Of a stretch of 64,000 nt of DNA, positions 22,721 to 33,724 are shown piece by piece. The translations under genes and the position numbers were made by a program. The stretch is from Isoetes taiwanensis (taxonomy: Eukaryota > Streptophyta > Lycopodiopsida > Isoetales > Isoetaceae), in the NCBI GenBank assembly GCA_021234155.1, contig JAJEKV010000056.1:6510932-6574931 (forward strand), in the 5' to 3' direction. Below the pieces are notes generated by a model. It was given only the letters and a program-made list of their open reading frames with translations, was not told where the DNA came from and did no database searches. Each line of letters begins with the position of its first letter. Within the stretch, counting starts at the first letter, position 1.

Positions 22721-24300
22721 AATATGTTGGCTCACCTGCAAATTACTATGCCTAGATCAATTGAGGGAAGAACTTTCATGTCCTGGGGGATGCACTTATA
22801 CAAAAGGGGGTATGCCATGTGCGTGCAGAGGGTGACCAAAAACACCCCCGTATACGGTTTTTTGAATGGCAAATTTGACCCCTTCTATACAAAACTTACT
22901 CCAAGTAGTGGTCAAAAACCCCCTAACTCCGCCGTATACGTGTGGAAATGGGTCCAAAAAACCCCCCTACAAGTCACTCAGGCACATTGTATGGCACCCA
23001 AAAGTGAACCCCCCTTGTTTCATGTGTTGTATGTAAGTAATGTACGTTGAGAAACAATAATATAGACCTTGATGATTTTTAAGCAAATAATATGTTAATT
23101 TTCAGCTATATGTTTTGATCCCTCCACAAAATGCAAGACATATGTATTGACACTTTCTAAATACAAAGGCTTATGTTATGGCCAACAGATGCCAATGAGA
23201 TTGTCTCTGATTTTGCAGAAAGTGCTTAAAGCCTGTGCTACAGAAATTCATTATGGTTAGGGTAGATTGCTCAAAACATACCAATGTTGAGCTTCTTGGC
23301 TTTGAAACAACTTCGGCATGCTTGCTTCTCTATTTAGGTCGTGTCATTAAAAAAGGTAAGCCTATAGCGAAGAAATACACTATTTCTATTCATTTTTTTA
23401 TGAATCCATAGATAAGTTTCAGGATGTCCTTCTTTATTGCTATTGTTTTGATAGGTATTGATGACATTTTGCTTAGGTTACTCTTAGGTGTCTACCTTTT
23501 TAGGTGGAAATCATATGCTCTCAAATATCAACCTACTTTGGTTTGCAAGCTTGCAAAGTTTGAGCCATGCAAAAAAAAGAGACACACTGTAATCATGTAC
23601 GATTTGCTTGCCATGCCTATTTGAGATGCCCTGCCTTGAAATGTCCTAATGTTTGAATTACAGTTTTTGCGAATGGCGGCACTTCTTCGGGTGGGGATAC
23701 TCATGCTATTGCGTCAGTTACTATAATAAATGCATTTTACAAATGCCAGGTCAGTTTTCTTGCAGCTTTGTTTGTGGCCATCTCTACCACAATAAGTCTT
23801 GGCTATCAAACCTTGTAATTATTTGTTTATCAAGTATCAGTATGATTTTATGCTTTTGCAATAATGTTGAATATTCGAAATGTTAAAGGTGCAGAACCCA
23901 ACAGAGGCCTGCCAAATTCCTTTAACTTTAGAAAACTGTCAAGTTTCTTTGTGTAGCTTTAGGGGTCAAATGCCACTAGGGTCATCTTTTGTTAATTTCA
24001 AATGGAGATTCTCTTACTCACGTTGACTATTGGATGGACAGGATCTCTGAGAATATTTTTAGTAGATTCGGATCATATATGGTGGAATGCCAACTTAGTT
24101 CAAGTATCTCTTTTCCGATAAAGTAGATACCACTTATCCATTGGTATGTTCATTTAGGTGTTTCTACCCTGTCACGAAAATCCTTTTATATCTGGACATT
24201 GTTATGTGAAATGCTTATAGCCTACGCTCCTATTGGGCCATGAAGATATCCCACTTTGAAATAAGAAGCTTCAAGAAAGTAAGAATGTTTTAATTACCCG
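22721..24300 (+). other. Spacer with exon-like segments
   Basis: No complete gene. At 23665-23743 a possible exon follows an ATTACAG acceptor and precedes a GCCAG/GTCAGT donor, reading FANGGTSSGGDTHAIASVTI and then INAFYKC in one frame without stops. Another exon-like piece after TTGCAG lies at about 23218-23336 but has stops. These could be further captured or degraded gene parts. I do not recognise the protein. Confidence 0.3.
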
Positions 24301-25711
24301 CTTAAAGGAAGGAAGGAAGGAAGGAAGTTTATTTTAACGTCCACGGAGGCCAGAGGCCTATGAGACGGTACATGCAGAGAACAGGCAAAAAAGCCAAAAA
24401 CCCCGACACCAAAAACAAACAATGTAACTGTACAGTAGGACCCTACTACCGGGATGAAAAAACCCCCACTTGGGAGGAAAAACCCTAACAGTAGGCTCTC
24501 AAATACCATGCCCCTGAAGAGCAAGTCTGACGGCCGAAATCTGCAGGATATAAGCTCCCAGTCGCGCTACCATAGGTGATGCGAGTAACTGATGTAGCGG
24601 TGTGTCAGAGCATCTAAGATCAGTGTGCACTGCTCGGACATGGGCATATGCTGGGCACCGCTGGAGGGCATGGTGCTCATCCTCTATCACGTGCATCTCA
24701 CAACACTGACATATCCTCTCCTCCCTGGGGATCCTGTGCCCGCCATTCACCCCCCAGCGACCTGTTTCAATTCTGAGGTAATGGGAACCCGTCCTTATGG
24801 CATCAATAGCTCTCCGTTTCTTCACAGAGATGTGTGCTTTCAAGTACCGATGGGGTCCATGCTCAAGGCCGGGATTAATCTGAGCGTGATAGTGCTCTGT
24901 CTTGGGCTTTGCAAGAGTAGAGGCATCCCACAGGGTGGCAGCATATGCGGCATCCAATTGCCCATTCTGCGCATCAGAATCTGCCAGTGCCACCATCTGT
25001 TGGTAATCCATAGACCACCTCCTAAACCATCCCTTACAGTGCTCGTGCCATACCCTCTGCAGCCGCTGGGGGCCCTGCGTTAACAACACGGCCTGTGGGG
25101 GCAAGCGATGCTCATCCATCCCATCCACCTTATGGAAGCAAGTAAGATGCCTGCGCATAGCAGAATGCTGTAAAGGCCAGAACCCCGTCTCATACAACAA
25201 AATCTGATACGGTACGGTGTCCTTCACTCCCAAGCTATATGTCAAGAAAGCTTTACACCCTTTCCAACCTATCCCACGTGTTTTGCTAACTGGCTTTGGG
25301 CCCCAAACCTCCACCCCATATAGCAAAGACCGCTCGACCAAAGCCCTAAACAGGTGTGCTCTCCTCGCCCGATCCGCGAGAGATCTATCCGGCAACACGC
25401 GTTTTTGCACCTTTGCATATAAAGCCTTCCAGCCTGCACTGGCTCTCCTCTCCACACACTCATCCCACAGCATGTTAGTAGTGAAATCAATTCCCGGATA
25501 CTTGAAGCTCCACCATCTCCACTTCCCCGCCCCCCCGTAATATAACTCCGGGATAGGGTGTTGCGAGGGACAGGATCGCGAAAGCTTAGTTTTGTGCAAG
25601 TTCACTTGTCATTCCCGTTGCCCCACGTAACCCATCGAGGGCATCCAAATGTTCTTTGCCGATATTTGGCCGGCCGTGTGGGCTAGCAAAGCTACATCAT
25701 CCGCATATGTA
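24301..25711 (-). mobile_element. LINE-B copy, 5'-truncated
   Basis: The tail appears on the plus strand as (GGAA)n at 24306-24327, so the element reads minus with a (TTCC)n end. The terminal block CCTCCGTGGACG and CATAGGCC, and the stem-loop at about 24440-24500, parallel LINE-A. The coding part starts just before the catalytic box (TYADDVALLAHT at about 25700) and ends at 24499. It shares the family's cysteine cluster (RICQCCEMHVIEDEHHALQ). Confidence 0.85.
24499..25605 (-). pseudogene. LINE-B reverse transcriptase C-terminal half
   Basis: A 368-codon open piece beginning NLHKTKLS after a TGA that separates it from the YADD box. It contains the thumb (FKYPGIDFTTNMLWDECVER), LFRALVERSLLYGVEVWGP, SLGVKDTVPYQILLYE, a connector, the RIETGRWG segment and the cysteine cluster RICQCCEMHVIEDEHH. 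It is similar in order to LINE-A but clearly a separate family. The upstream frame is lost at the truncation point, so no functional enzyme is encoded. Confidence 0.8.
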
Positions 25712-26280
25712 CTTTGAGAGAGGTAGATGGAGGATGGAGTATATGTATCTACCTATTGGGTAATGTAGATGACAAACGACACTGTACACTGGCAAATTAG
25801 CGTTTTAGTAGCAAAATAACTCACATGTGTTGAAATATGTAATGGAGTGCATTTTAGGGTCTACAAATTGTGGAGTCTTGAGGCGATATCTGATTCCATT
25901 AGACCAGCCTACCTTTGGATGAGTTGTCTCATGTGCTTGATAGTCGTGAGACATCGTGGGCACGTGCATTTCTCTTTTATCTCGGCTAAGGCGTTATCTG
26001 TAGGAGAAGTGAAGATTTCACGGGAGCATCCAAAAAAGTCTTTCCAAATTTTTGTCTTTCCAGATTTAACTGCTGCCAACATTCCTTAGAAAGCATTGCT
26101 TTCTCCATTAAAATCCATAAATGCAAAATTAATACATTGATGATATTGTCATTAGACAATTTTAATAACAAAAAAAAAATTACAAAAAATAAATAACGTC
26201 CATTCTTGCCAATATCAATATGTGTTGTTGTCAAAGTTACACATATGGACGTTAAAGGTCGAGTAAAAACACGCACATTA
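25712..26280 (+). other. Helitron-associated 3' region
   Basis: The part from about 25990 to 26210 recurs at 31014-31060 and 31366-31487 (for example TAAAATCCATAAA, TTAATACATTGA and TTAGACAATTT). This is expected for the subterminal region of one Helitron family. No gene is supported. Confidence 0.5.
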
Positions 26281-26310
26281 GCCCGGCAACGCCGGACACA
26301 CGTTTACTAG
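26281..26310 (+). mobile_element. Helitron 3' terminus
   Basis: A stem CCGGC (26283-26287), loop AAC, stem GCCGG (26291-26295), then ACACACGTTTA and CTAG at 26307-26310, followed by T. This is the classic plant Helitron end that terminates rolling-circle transfer. Confidence 0.8.
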
Positions 26311-26322
26311 TCTACTTACTTA

Positions 26323-26380
26323 AAATGTTTCTTGGGCTTTTCGCTCACGCTAAATGTTTCTTGGGCTTTTCGCTCACGCT
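26323..26380. repeat. 29-bp tandem duplication
   Basis: Two exact copies of a 29-base unit beginning AAATGTTTCTTGGGC and ending CTCACGCT, starting 12 bases after the Helitron end. Confidence 0.9.
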
Positions 26381-29300
26381 GGTGTAATGCCGGAGCTCAC
26401 GCTTTTTCCTGCGAAAAGCGTGAGTTTTGGAAACCAGAAATCCCCCTTTACGTTTTTTTTCCTCTTCATTTTCTCGAACGGTTCCTGGAGATCGTTGTGA
26501 TGATGGCACCCATCGGCGATGGTTTAGGGGATCCTTAGGGTTCGTCAAGAGAGATAGGAAAAGAAGCAGGAGAATTTAACAGCGGAACTGCAACAGGCAA
26601 GCGCATTTTTTAACTTGGTTGCAGGAAATATCAGAAGTAGAAAAAAATCGAGGTGCAAGTCTTTCCTGTTATCTCCACAAAGCGAATCACTTGGTTGCCT
26701 TCACTTATCGCTCCCTTTAATCCAGGATGATTTTCCTCTACTTCCCTGTCATTTTTAGCTCCGAAGATCTTCCTGTCTCTTCTCTATGTGCCTTTGTCTT
26801 AAAGTAAAAGCTTCTAAATTAATCCCCAAGACAATGCTTCCATGCTTATGTGTTGGATGTTTTTTTGGTGCAGGCTTCTTGCATGAAAAGCTTTGTGGCT
26901 GCTGGTTGAATCAAGTAACATTCTGTAACCTTTCAATAAATATTTTCTTTCTGGAAATCTAAATTGTAAAGCATAGGGCACAGCAGTGGAACAATGGAAC
27001 TTGAAGCATTTAGTTTCTCTTCTTTGGCTTCTGTCTTGACATGCCAGATATAACAGGATGGTAACGTTTCTTATAATATAATGTTCGTTGTTTCTATTCT
27101 TTATGCTTCGGAGTTTCCGGTGTTTTCATAGTTGTAGGAGGTGAATTTGGAGATGAGCATTTCCGTTTTGTTATGAAGCAGCTTCGGTGCAGGTCAATAT
27201 CTTTTGTAGACCTTGAGTGGCATGGCCCATCCAATTTTGCATATTTGTACAGCTGCATCTTCCAATGTTTTTGAGAGAGATTTGCAATGTGCATAGCAAA
27301 ATATAGTATTTATTTGTTTCTGATATGATGAATAGGTTATTTTTTATGCCTTCATTCTATTATACGAGATAGCACAGTTTAAGACCAGAATGGTCGGATA
27401 TAGGCCACTGGGTGTCAAGCTTCAGATAGTTCACCACTTTGAGGTCACTACTTTGCAGAAATTCATGCTTAAAATATGTGGCTTCCTTCTAAGATGAATA
27501 TCAGTAGGTATTGTCTAATAATCTTTTTCATGTGTGCAGGCTACAAGATTGACACGATTTAGTGAAGTTAGATCCATGCAACCTTGGACTATCATATGTA
27601 TATTTACTCATGAGGTACTTAATTTTTGTTCTTTCTATTTGGCAGTGAACTTAAAGAAGCCTACACTTTATACATTTTCTGCTTATGTGTGCTTGCATGC
27701 TAGGACTACATGATGCATGATGGTGTATTTTGGAAATGTCTGCATTAATAATGCCATTGTCTTTTTGCTTTTATCCAATGTTATTGTTGTCGTTAAGGGC
27801 AAGAATGTATATGAATGTATGTGAATAGCACGAATCTTACTTATGTCGTTAAGGGCATGAATGTCATTAAATAGTCAAGCATAAATAACACGCATGAATA
27901 ACAAGCTGAATGAATGTATGTGAATAGCATAAATACATAATGTTTTTGCAAAGTACTTCAAAGTTGATTTTACTGTTCTGAGGAGCTTTTGGAGCAGTCA
28001 TGGATAGAGCTAGGATATCATCTGCAAGACTATCGTATACTGCTAAAACGGACTGCGGGGAATTTTAGTGGTGGTAGTTGTGCTGGTGGCAGCATCAATG
28101 CTTTTATTTTTGTGGTTGGTCGCACAGTGTGCAATGCTTGCCTTTGTATTTCCTGTTGCCAACATTTCCAGATCTTTGATGAGAAGCTTAGTAGGCTAGA
28201 AAAGGCCTTCGACATTTTTATGATCTTATTAGGCATATTGTTTGCTGATGGTGTTTCATTAGCCCTAACCAGACGTTGATGTCAATTCGATGTAGGATAA
28301 AAGCTAAGCCGATTCTGCTCAAGCGAATGTTGTTGGAATTTAGTGCATTGAGAACTCATGGTTAAGTTTGCCAATCATAGGTCCACAACTTCTATTGTCA
28401 TATTTAACTCCTAAAAATAAATTGTACGGTTTTTGAGGTGAATTCAATCATTTTGTTTAATTAGCTTATGTGGACAGTGTTTGCCACACAAGATTGGAGC
28501 AATTGAGTTCATCTAATGTTATTAATGATGACAATAACATGACCACTTTATTTTGGCTTTAGAACATGTGCATGGTTAAATTGTGTCAAAGATGCACAAT
28601 TTGCATCATGTTGGCTATTAAGGTTGTTTATCCATGTGTTATAACAGGAAGGTTGCATCACATTGCCTATTAAGGTTGCTGCTCCATGTGTATAGGAGTC
28701 AAAGTTTCGAGTATAGGAATCTCTTGCACACTTTTGGTATACATGATGGTTTTCACTTCGTTGAGAAGATAACAGTAAAGCCAAAGCAAGACAAACAAGT
28801 AAAGTCAAAGCAACATAAACCAGGTAAAATTTATAGTCTTGCATTTTTGTGAATCATTTTAAAAGCTTAGAAAGAAATCTTTGTATCCAAGGAGCAGGCA
28901 TAAGTTTTAGCCCAGAGAACCAAGTTTGCTTATTCCCATCTGATACAGTAGATTTATTTTTTTTTTTTTTTTTTTTTAGCAACGACATTCAATGTTGCAT
29001 TACAGGTAGATATCATTTGTGTCTAGGATCAGAGTGGAATAATGACTGCAAAAATTGGGATATATTGTTGGATGGCTCCAGGCGTTGCCAAAACACATGG
29101 TTCCTTTCCTATAGTGATGATCCCCTTGCAAAACATTGATTATATAGCTTATAAAACAATGATCACTACAACTATTCGTAAGAGGCATTTAACACAATGA
29201 TGTGTAAAATGGATGGCTTCTTTAACAATCTGCATTTGTTGCAATAGAAAAAGGATGTCAACTAACAATGTAGGTCATTATCCCCGAATGGCAATGCTGG

Positions 29301-29526
29301 TTACGAATAGCAATGCACGACCTTTTGCCCCTTTTAATCATGAAATTAAAATGGATGATATTGTTCACATTATTTTCTCTGGTTTGGAATATCCAAATCA
29401 AAAACTTAATATCTTTTTTGCCAATCACACAATCTAAAGGCAGATTTCTGTGGCACAAATGGTGTCTGTATTTCTAGAATTAGGTAGATAGATAGATAGT
29501 ACATCATATTATCTAAAGCATGGATG
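26381..29526. other. Spacer, no supported gene
   Basis: About 3 kb of AT-rich DNA with scattered short frames. The longest plus frame (27989-28279) has no recognisable domain. A T-run lies at about 28957-28978. GT/AG-like sites occur but no consistent exon chain could be built, so a host gene with long introns cannot be ruled out. Confidence 0.4.
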
Positions 29527-29842
29527 CCTAGATCTGCCCATATCCGAGAGCGTTGCATCAGTTATTGACTACGACGTCAGTGGGTTTGTTGGGGTCATAC
29601 CTCTAGGAGGTTATGGATGCACGGACTCATTTGTGTCCTCCGGGACGGTATTGAACTGTCCTATACAATTGTACAGCGTGCCAGCATACTTATTACTGCT
29701 AAGGTTTTTCCCTCGAAAACCCTTCGGGGCGGGGGTTTTTTAATCCTGTCAGTAATACGCTTGCTGCTCTCTTTTTGTTTGGGTCCCATAGGCCAATTGG
29801 TCTCCGTGGACACTAAAAATCTATTCTATTCTATTCTATTCT
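29527..29842 (+). mobile_element. LINE-A copy, last 315 bases
   Basis: A very short copy holding the last coding residues, the stem-loop (about 29696-29758), the CCATAGGCC and CTCCGTGGACA blocks and a (CTATT)n tail to 29842. A small internal deletion removes part of the last codons relative to 1-838. Confidence 0.85.
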
Positions 29843-29847
29843 TTTTT

Positions 29848-30125
29848 GCAACAACTAGGTGTACCACAACCTCTGCAAAATGCAGTTTATCGGCTCTATA
29901 ATAATGTATCGGCATTGTTACCTCCCTCGCACCACCACATTAGCACTAACATTGGAGTCCATCAAGGGTGCCCTCTTTCCCCGACTCTATTTGATCTTTA
30001 TCTTGATTAAGTGAAAAAATGGGTACAATCTCATGGAGGTGGAGGCCCCCACCTGTCGAGCTGGGATAAGTATTCGTTCGCTCCCTTCTATATGCAGATG
30101 ACACATGCATGTTACCTTGATGCTT
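29848..30125 (+). mobile_element. LINE-B-like reverse transcriptase fragment
   Basis: Directly after the LINE-A tail the plus strand reads LQQLGVPQPLQNAVYRLYNN and NIGVHQGCPLSPTLFDLYLD, then KKWVQSHGGGGPHLSSWDK. This is the palm region between motifs A and C. YADD is not preserved (near 30095 the sequence gives only a damaged LLYADDT in a shifted frame). It is a relic without ends. Confidence 0.7.
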
Positions 30126-30981
30126 TGAGCACGTCTTGCGTGACTACATGCATGACGATTAATTAGATAAATCCATTATTTGGATAATCAAACTTAGACT
30201 GACGCTACCTTCAGAATTACTGTTGTTGCCATGTAGGATTTTATCCCTATTAGAATGTACAGAATTGAACTTTATAAAATAATGTGCCATTACATCCCTT
30301 CAAAGAAATATTAGAGGAGTACTATGATATCACATAAAAATGGTTTGGAAAACGTATAGATTCCCTTTTTGTTCCAATAGTATTCGAATTGACACTGTCG
30401 ATGATACATGAAAATTGATGGTTTGTTCAATTATAGTTAGTGCAAGTGTATCTTTAACATTGAACACCAGTAAGAACTGCAACACATAAGAGATGGGGAA
30501 ATAAGATTAGTTGTTTAAATTTCTCAGGTTCCTTGATCCTTATAAGACGAATACAATGCTTAAAAGAAAGAAAAACAACTGTACTATTTGAAGTATAACA
30601 TTGGCTTCAAGTAGATAGGTAAGTTGGTCAACCAGTAACTTCAATCACTAAACACGTTGTAACATTTGCCCATATTTGATGAATGTAGATGGGTCTTGAA
30701 GTTTATGAGTCCCAGTAGGCAATGCGCTAGGGCGATGTGAACCTGCCTTCAGCTACTTGTTTGGCTTATAACACAACATTTCTCTTTTTATAGGATGATT
30801 TTTCTACATATGTTTGAAATTTTTAATTGACATTTACTTCTGCTTTGTGCAATTTATACACAACAATTAGTAAACCCTATGGCAAAGGCAATCTTAAAAA
30901 GAAAATTTTGAATTAATATACTTTCGCCTAGGTTTGAGCCTCCACATAAATACACAACCCAAATTTATATGTGGTCAAACT
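30126..30981. other. Spacer, no supported gene
   Basis: AT-rich DNA; the last part is probably the subterminal region of the Helitron end at 30982-31011. Nothing else recognised. Confidence 0.45.
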
Positions 30982-31011
30982 TACGTGGCAACATCGGACA
31001 CACGTTTACTA
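30982..31011 (+). mobile_element. Second Helitron 3' terminus (weakened hairpin)
   Basis: ACGTGGCAACATCGG followed by ACACACGTTTACTAG has the same layout and the same last 15 bases as 26281-26310, but the stem has mismatches. The next base is A, not T. It is an older copy of the same Helitron family. Confidence 0.65.
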
Positions 31012-31013
31012 GA

Positions 31014-31487
31014 TCTTTATCTGTTGGAGAAGTGAAAATATCATGAGAATATCTAACAAAGTACAATATTAGATCCTTGGTGATGTGCGTCATGTGGAGA
31101 TGCATATTTAAAATTCCATCATGAGCTAAAGTACGCCAATGAACCAGAACACAATTTTGTATTTCCATCTTTGTACATATTTTTTGTTCATGTACTTAAC
31201 TACTTTTAAGAGTGACATTTTGAGCATTAGTTTTGGATTTGTTTTTTTTTCCAAATTTTCAATTTTAGAGGTAGATCTAACAACCCTCCACATTCTCCAT
31301 AGGGCCCATAGGCCGATTGGTCTCCGTGGACGATAAAAACAATTCTATTCTATTCTATACTATTCTTTATAAAGCATTGTTCTCTCTACTAAAATCCATA
31401 AACGCAAAGTTAATACATTGACGATGCTATCGTTAGACAATTTCAATAACAAAAAGAAGCAAATAATGTCCATTTTTGCCAATTCCC
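31014..31487 (+). mobile_element. Helitron subterminal region, second copy, with LINE-A end inserted
   Basis: 31014-31060 and 31366-31487 match 25990-26210. Between them sits a LINE-A 3' tip (31301-31365). The right side is cut by an L1-type LINE tail at 31488. Confidence 0.5.
31301..31365 (+). mobile_element. LINE-A 3' tip (65 bases)
   Basis: Only the terminal block remains: CCCATAGGCCGATTGGTCTC, CGTGGACGATAAAA and a (TTCTA)n-type tail. It is an extreme 5' truncation. Confidence 0.8.
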
Positions 31488-31929
31488 TTTTTTTTTTTTT
31501 TTGTTGAAGGACATCAGACTTTATTCAATCAAAGAGTCAAATACAAGTATAAATGCAGAGACAGGAATAAAATCTCAGCAGATAAGCGGAGACCCACCGA
31601 GTGAAGCAACCTGCCTAAGCATAAGAGTGCACATCCAAAAACTCCTCAAAAATCAATCGCCTCTTGCGAGGGGCAAGTGAAGAACAATGATACGACTTTA
31701 CAATGTAACCTTGAGCTTCTTGGAGAACACGATTATCTGCCACATCCAGACCTTTGAAGATTACCAATCTTCGTCTTTTCCAGATAGTCCAAAGCAACCA
31801 TCCTGCTGCTAGATGAAAAGCCTGGCCTTGTAACTCTGTCCAGGTACTTGGGTAAATTGCCAAAAGCAGTTGTTGACTTGTTAGTGAAACCTGAAAAAGG
31901 GAAAACAACCAGTCCCATTCCATTTGAAT
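31488..31929 (-). mobile_element. L1-type LINE 3' end with poly(A)
   Basis: A T-run at about 31488-31503 (poly(A) on the minus strand) is followed on the minus strand, reading back, by GTCCTTCAAC, an AATAAAGTC signal and the C-terminal coding part (31923-31615: WLLWTIWKRRRLVIFKGLDV). That coding part aligns with WSIWKRQKLLIFKGQ at 4.3 kb and WSVWKRRRRKVF at 55 kb. Its 5' side stops exactly where the large inverted repeat begins. Confidence 0.8.
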
Positions 31930-33724
31930 CCGTTGGCTACATTATGGCGTCACATTCAAGTTTTATTCCCAACCATTGATCTGGCAAATATTCTAGGTAT
32001 TGTGCCAGATCAATGGCCATTAGAATTTTGAGAGAAAAATTGCATGCCAATGTCAATGGTGCATGGAGCTCAAGCGGAGGACACTGAGAGAATCGATTCC
32101 CCGCTGCGAGAAAACCTAAACCTGTGAGCCCTTGCTGGCGGCTCCACGCTACTCACGCAAATAGAAAACATCCACTTGAATATGGGATTTGAACCCACAA
32201 GCAAGCAAAGCTTGCTCCACCAAAGGCAAAGTCAAACTGCCCCTGCTCCACTTCCTCGCTCCATTGCTGCTAACCATTCCTCCAAGCTCCACACTGTCGG
32301 CTCGGCCAGTAGGAATCGCCGCCGGCGCTATCGAGCACAAAGCGGTGCCAGTTGCCTTGGGCCAGGCCATCTCACGGCCCGGGCAGCGAGCGTTGGCCTC
32401 CACTATCGTGAAGCCGGCCTTACAGGCGCATATCACGAACAAGACAAAAAGCGGCTCGTGCCTTCCAAATTTAAATTTGGCGTTCCTTACAACACAATTC
32501 GGCCTTTGCAAAAACATCCATGAAAAAGGGGAGTTGCAAAGCACCCAAAATAGCAATAACCATTCAAGCTCCTCCCACATGGCAAATTATACCATTTTTT
32601 ATACAATACGATACCGAAATCATAGTCCTAACCAGCGCGAGGTTTGCCCACGTTTTTGTATTTCGCGTGGTTAGGACTATGATTTGGTATTGTATTGTAT
32701 AAAAAATGGTATAATTTGCCATGTGGGAGGAGCTTGAATGGTTATTGCTATTTTGGGTGCTTTGCAACTCCCCTTTTTCATGGATGTTTTTGCAAAGGCT
32801 GAATTGCAGGTTGTAAGGAACGCCAGCCAAATTTGGAAGGCACGAGCCAGTTTTTGTCTTGCCCCGCGGATATCGTCCCGAAGGCGCCGTCAAAGCCGTG
32901 GAGGCCAACGCGATCCCTCGCACGGCGAAGATGGCCGGGCTGCTGCACCCGGCAATCCGCTTTGTGCTCGATAGCGCCACCGGCGATTCCTCTGGGCGGA
33001 GCCGATTGCAGGAGCTTGGAGGAATGGATAGCAACATGGAGCGAGGAGGTGGAGCAGGGGCAATTTGACTTTGCCTTTGGTGGAGCAAGCTTTGCTTGCT
33101 TGTGGGTTCAAATCCCATATTCGTTGTGGATGTTTTCTATTTGCGGCTGGAGCGGAGCAGCAAGGGCGGCCTGGGTGTTTAGGTTTTCTGCAGCGGGGGG
33201 AATCGATTCCTCCAGGTCCTCCGCTTGAGCTCCATGGGCCAGGGCTTCCGATTGAGTTGCAGGGCTTGTGATTAGCCTTACACAAGATTGCACTCTTACT
33301 CTTTTGGGCACCATGTAGATGTTGGTACTTTTCAGAGACTCAATTTGAAGAAGAAAGGATCATATCGTATTCTGCTCTCTTTCATTCCGCTTTGTAGTTT
33401 GTTATCTGACTTCAACTTTACAAAAGGTGTTGAAGCTATGGTGGCTTTTAATAGGGGCAGGCGCTATGGCAGAAGGCCCTGCCAGTTTATACTATGGCAG
33501 GACTAGGTGCAGCAAATTTATTGGCACCATTGGGTTTTTTTTTTTTTGCTTCCTTCTTCTTTTTTTCGCTGCAACCATAGGTTCGTTCTACACCATTGAC
33601 ATTGGCATGCAATTTTTCTCTCTCAAAATTCTAATGGCCATTGATCTGGCACAACACCTAGAATATTCGCCAGATCAATGGTTGGGAATAAAACTTGAAT
33701 GTGACGCCATAATGTAGCCAACGG
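31930..33724. repeat. Large near-palindromic inverted repeat (foldback)
   Basis: Left arm 31930-32634, spacer 32635-32667, right arm 32668-33724. The outer ends are CCGTTGGCTACATTATGGCG and its reverse complement. The inner 130 bases are almost identical, with two or three differences; the middle is about 90 percent similar or less by eye. The right arm has about 355 extra bases at 33237-33591. Each arm contains a T-arm/B-box-like GGGTTCAAATCCC. Open frames in the arms mirror each other and are not convincing genes. A transcript through it would form a very long hairpin. Confidence 0.9.

Larger units (their letters stand above)
18531..26310 (+). mobile_element. Putative Helitron with captured sequence
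   Basis: A candidate 5' end (A/TC at 18531, followed by an AT-rich start and TACTAAAGTCG) and a canonical 3' end at 26281-26310 (CCGGC-AAC-GCCGG hairpin, then a short spacer and CTAG followed by T) lie in the same orientation. These are the structural marks of plant Helitrons, which insert between A and T. The interior lacks Rep and helicase genes and holds a LINE-A, LINE-B pieces and a degraded XS-domain gene fragment. Pairing of these two particular ends is inference: the other 5'-like end at 16351 is an alternative, and shared sequence upstream of both 5' ends weakens the boundary. Confidence 0.4.

Noticed and set aside
27989-28279. 96-codon open frame as a gene
   Set aside because: No domain, no supporting splice structure, low-complexity surroundings.
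32149-33285. Several overlapping open frames of 115-184 codons on both strands
   Set aside because: They are mirror images caused by the large inverted repeat, change phase between arms and show no known domain.
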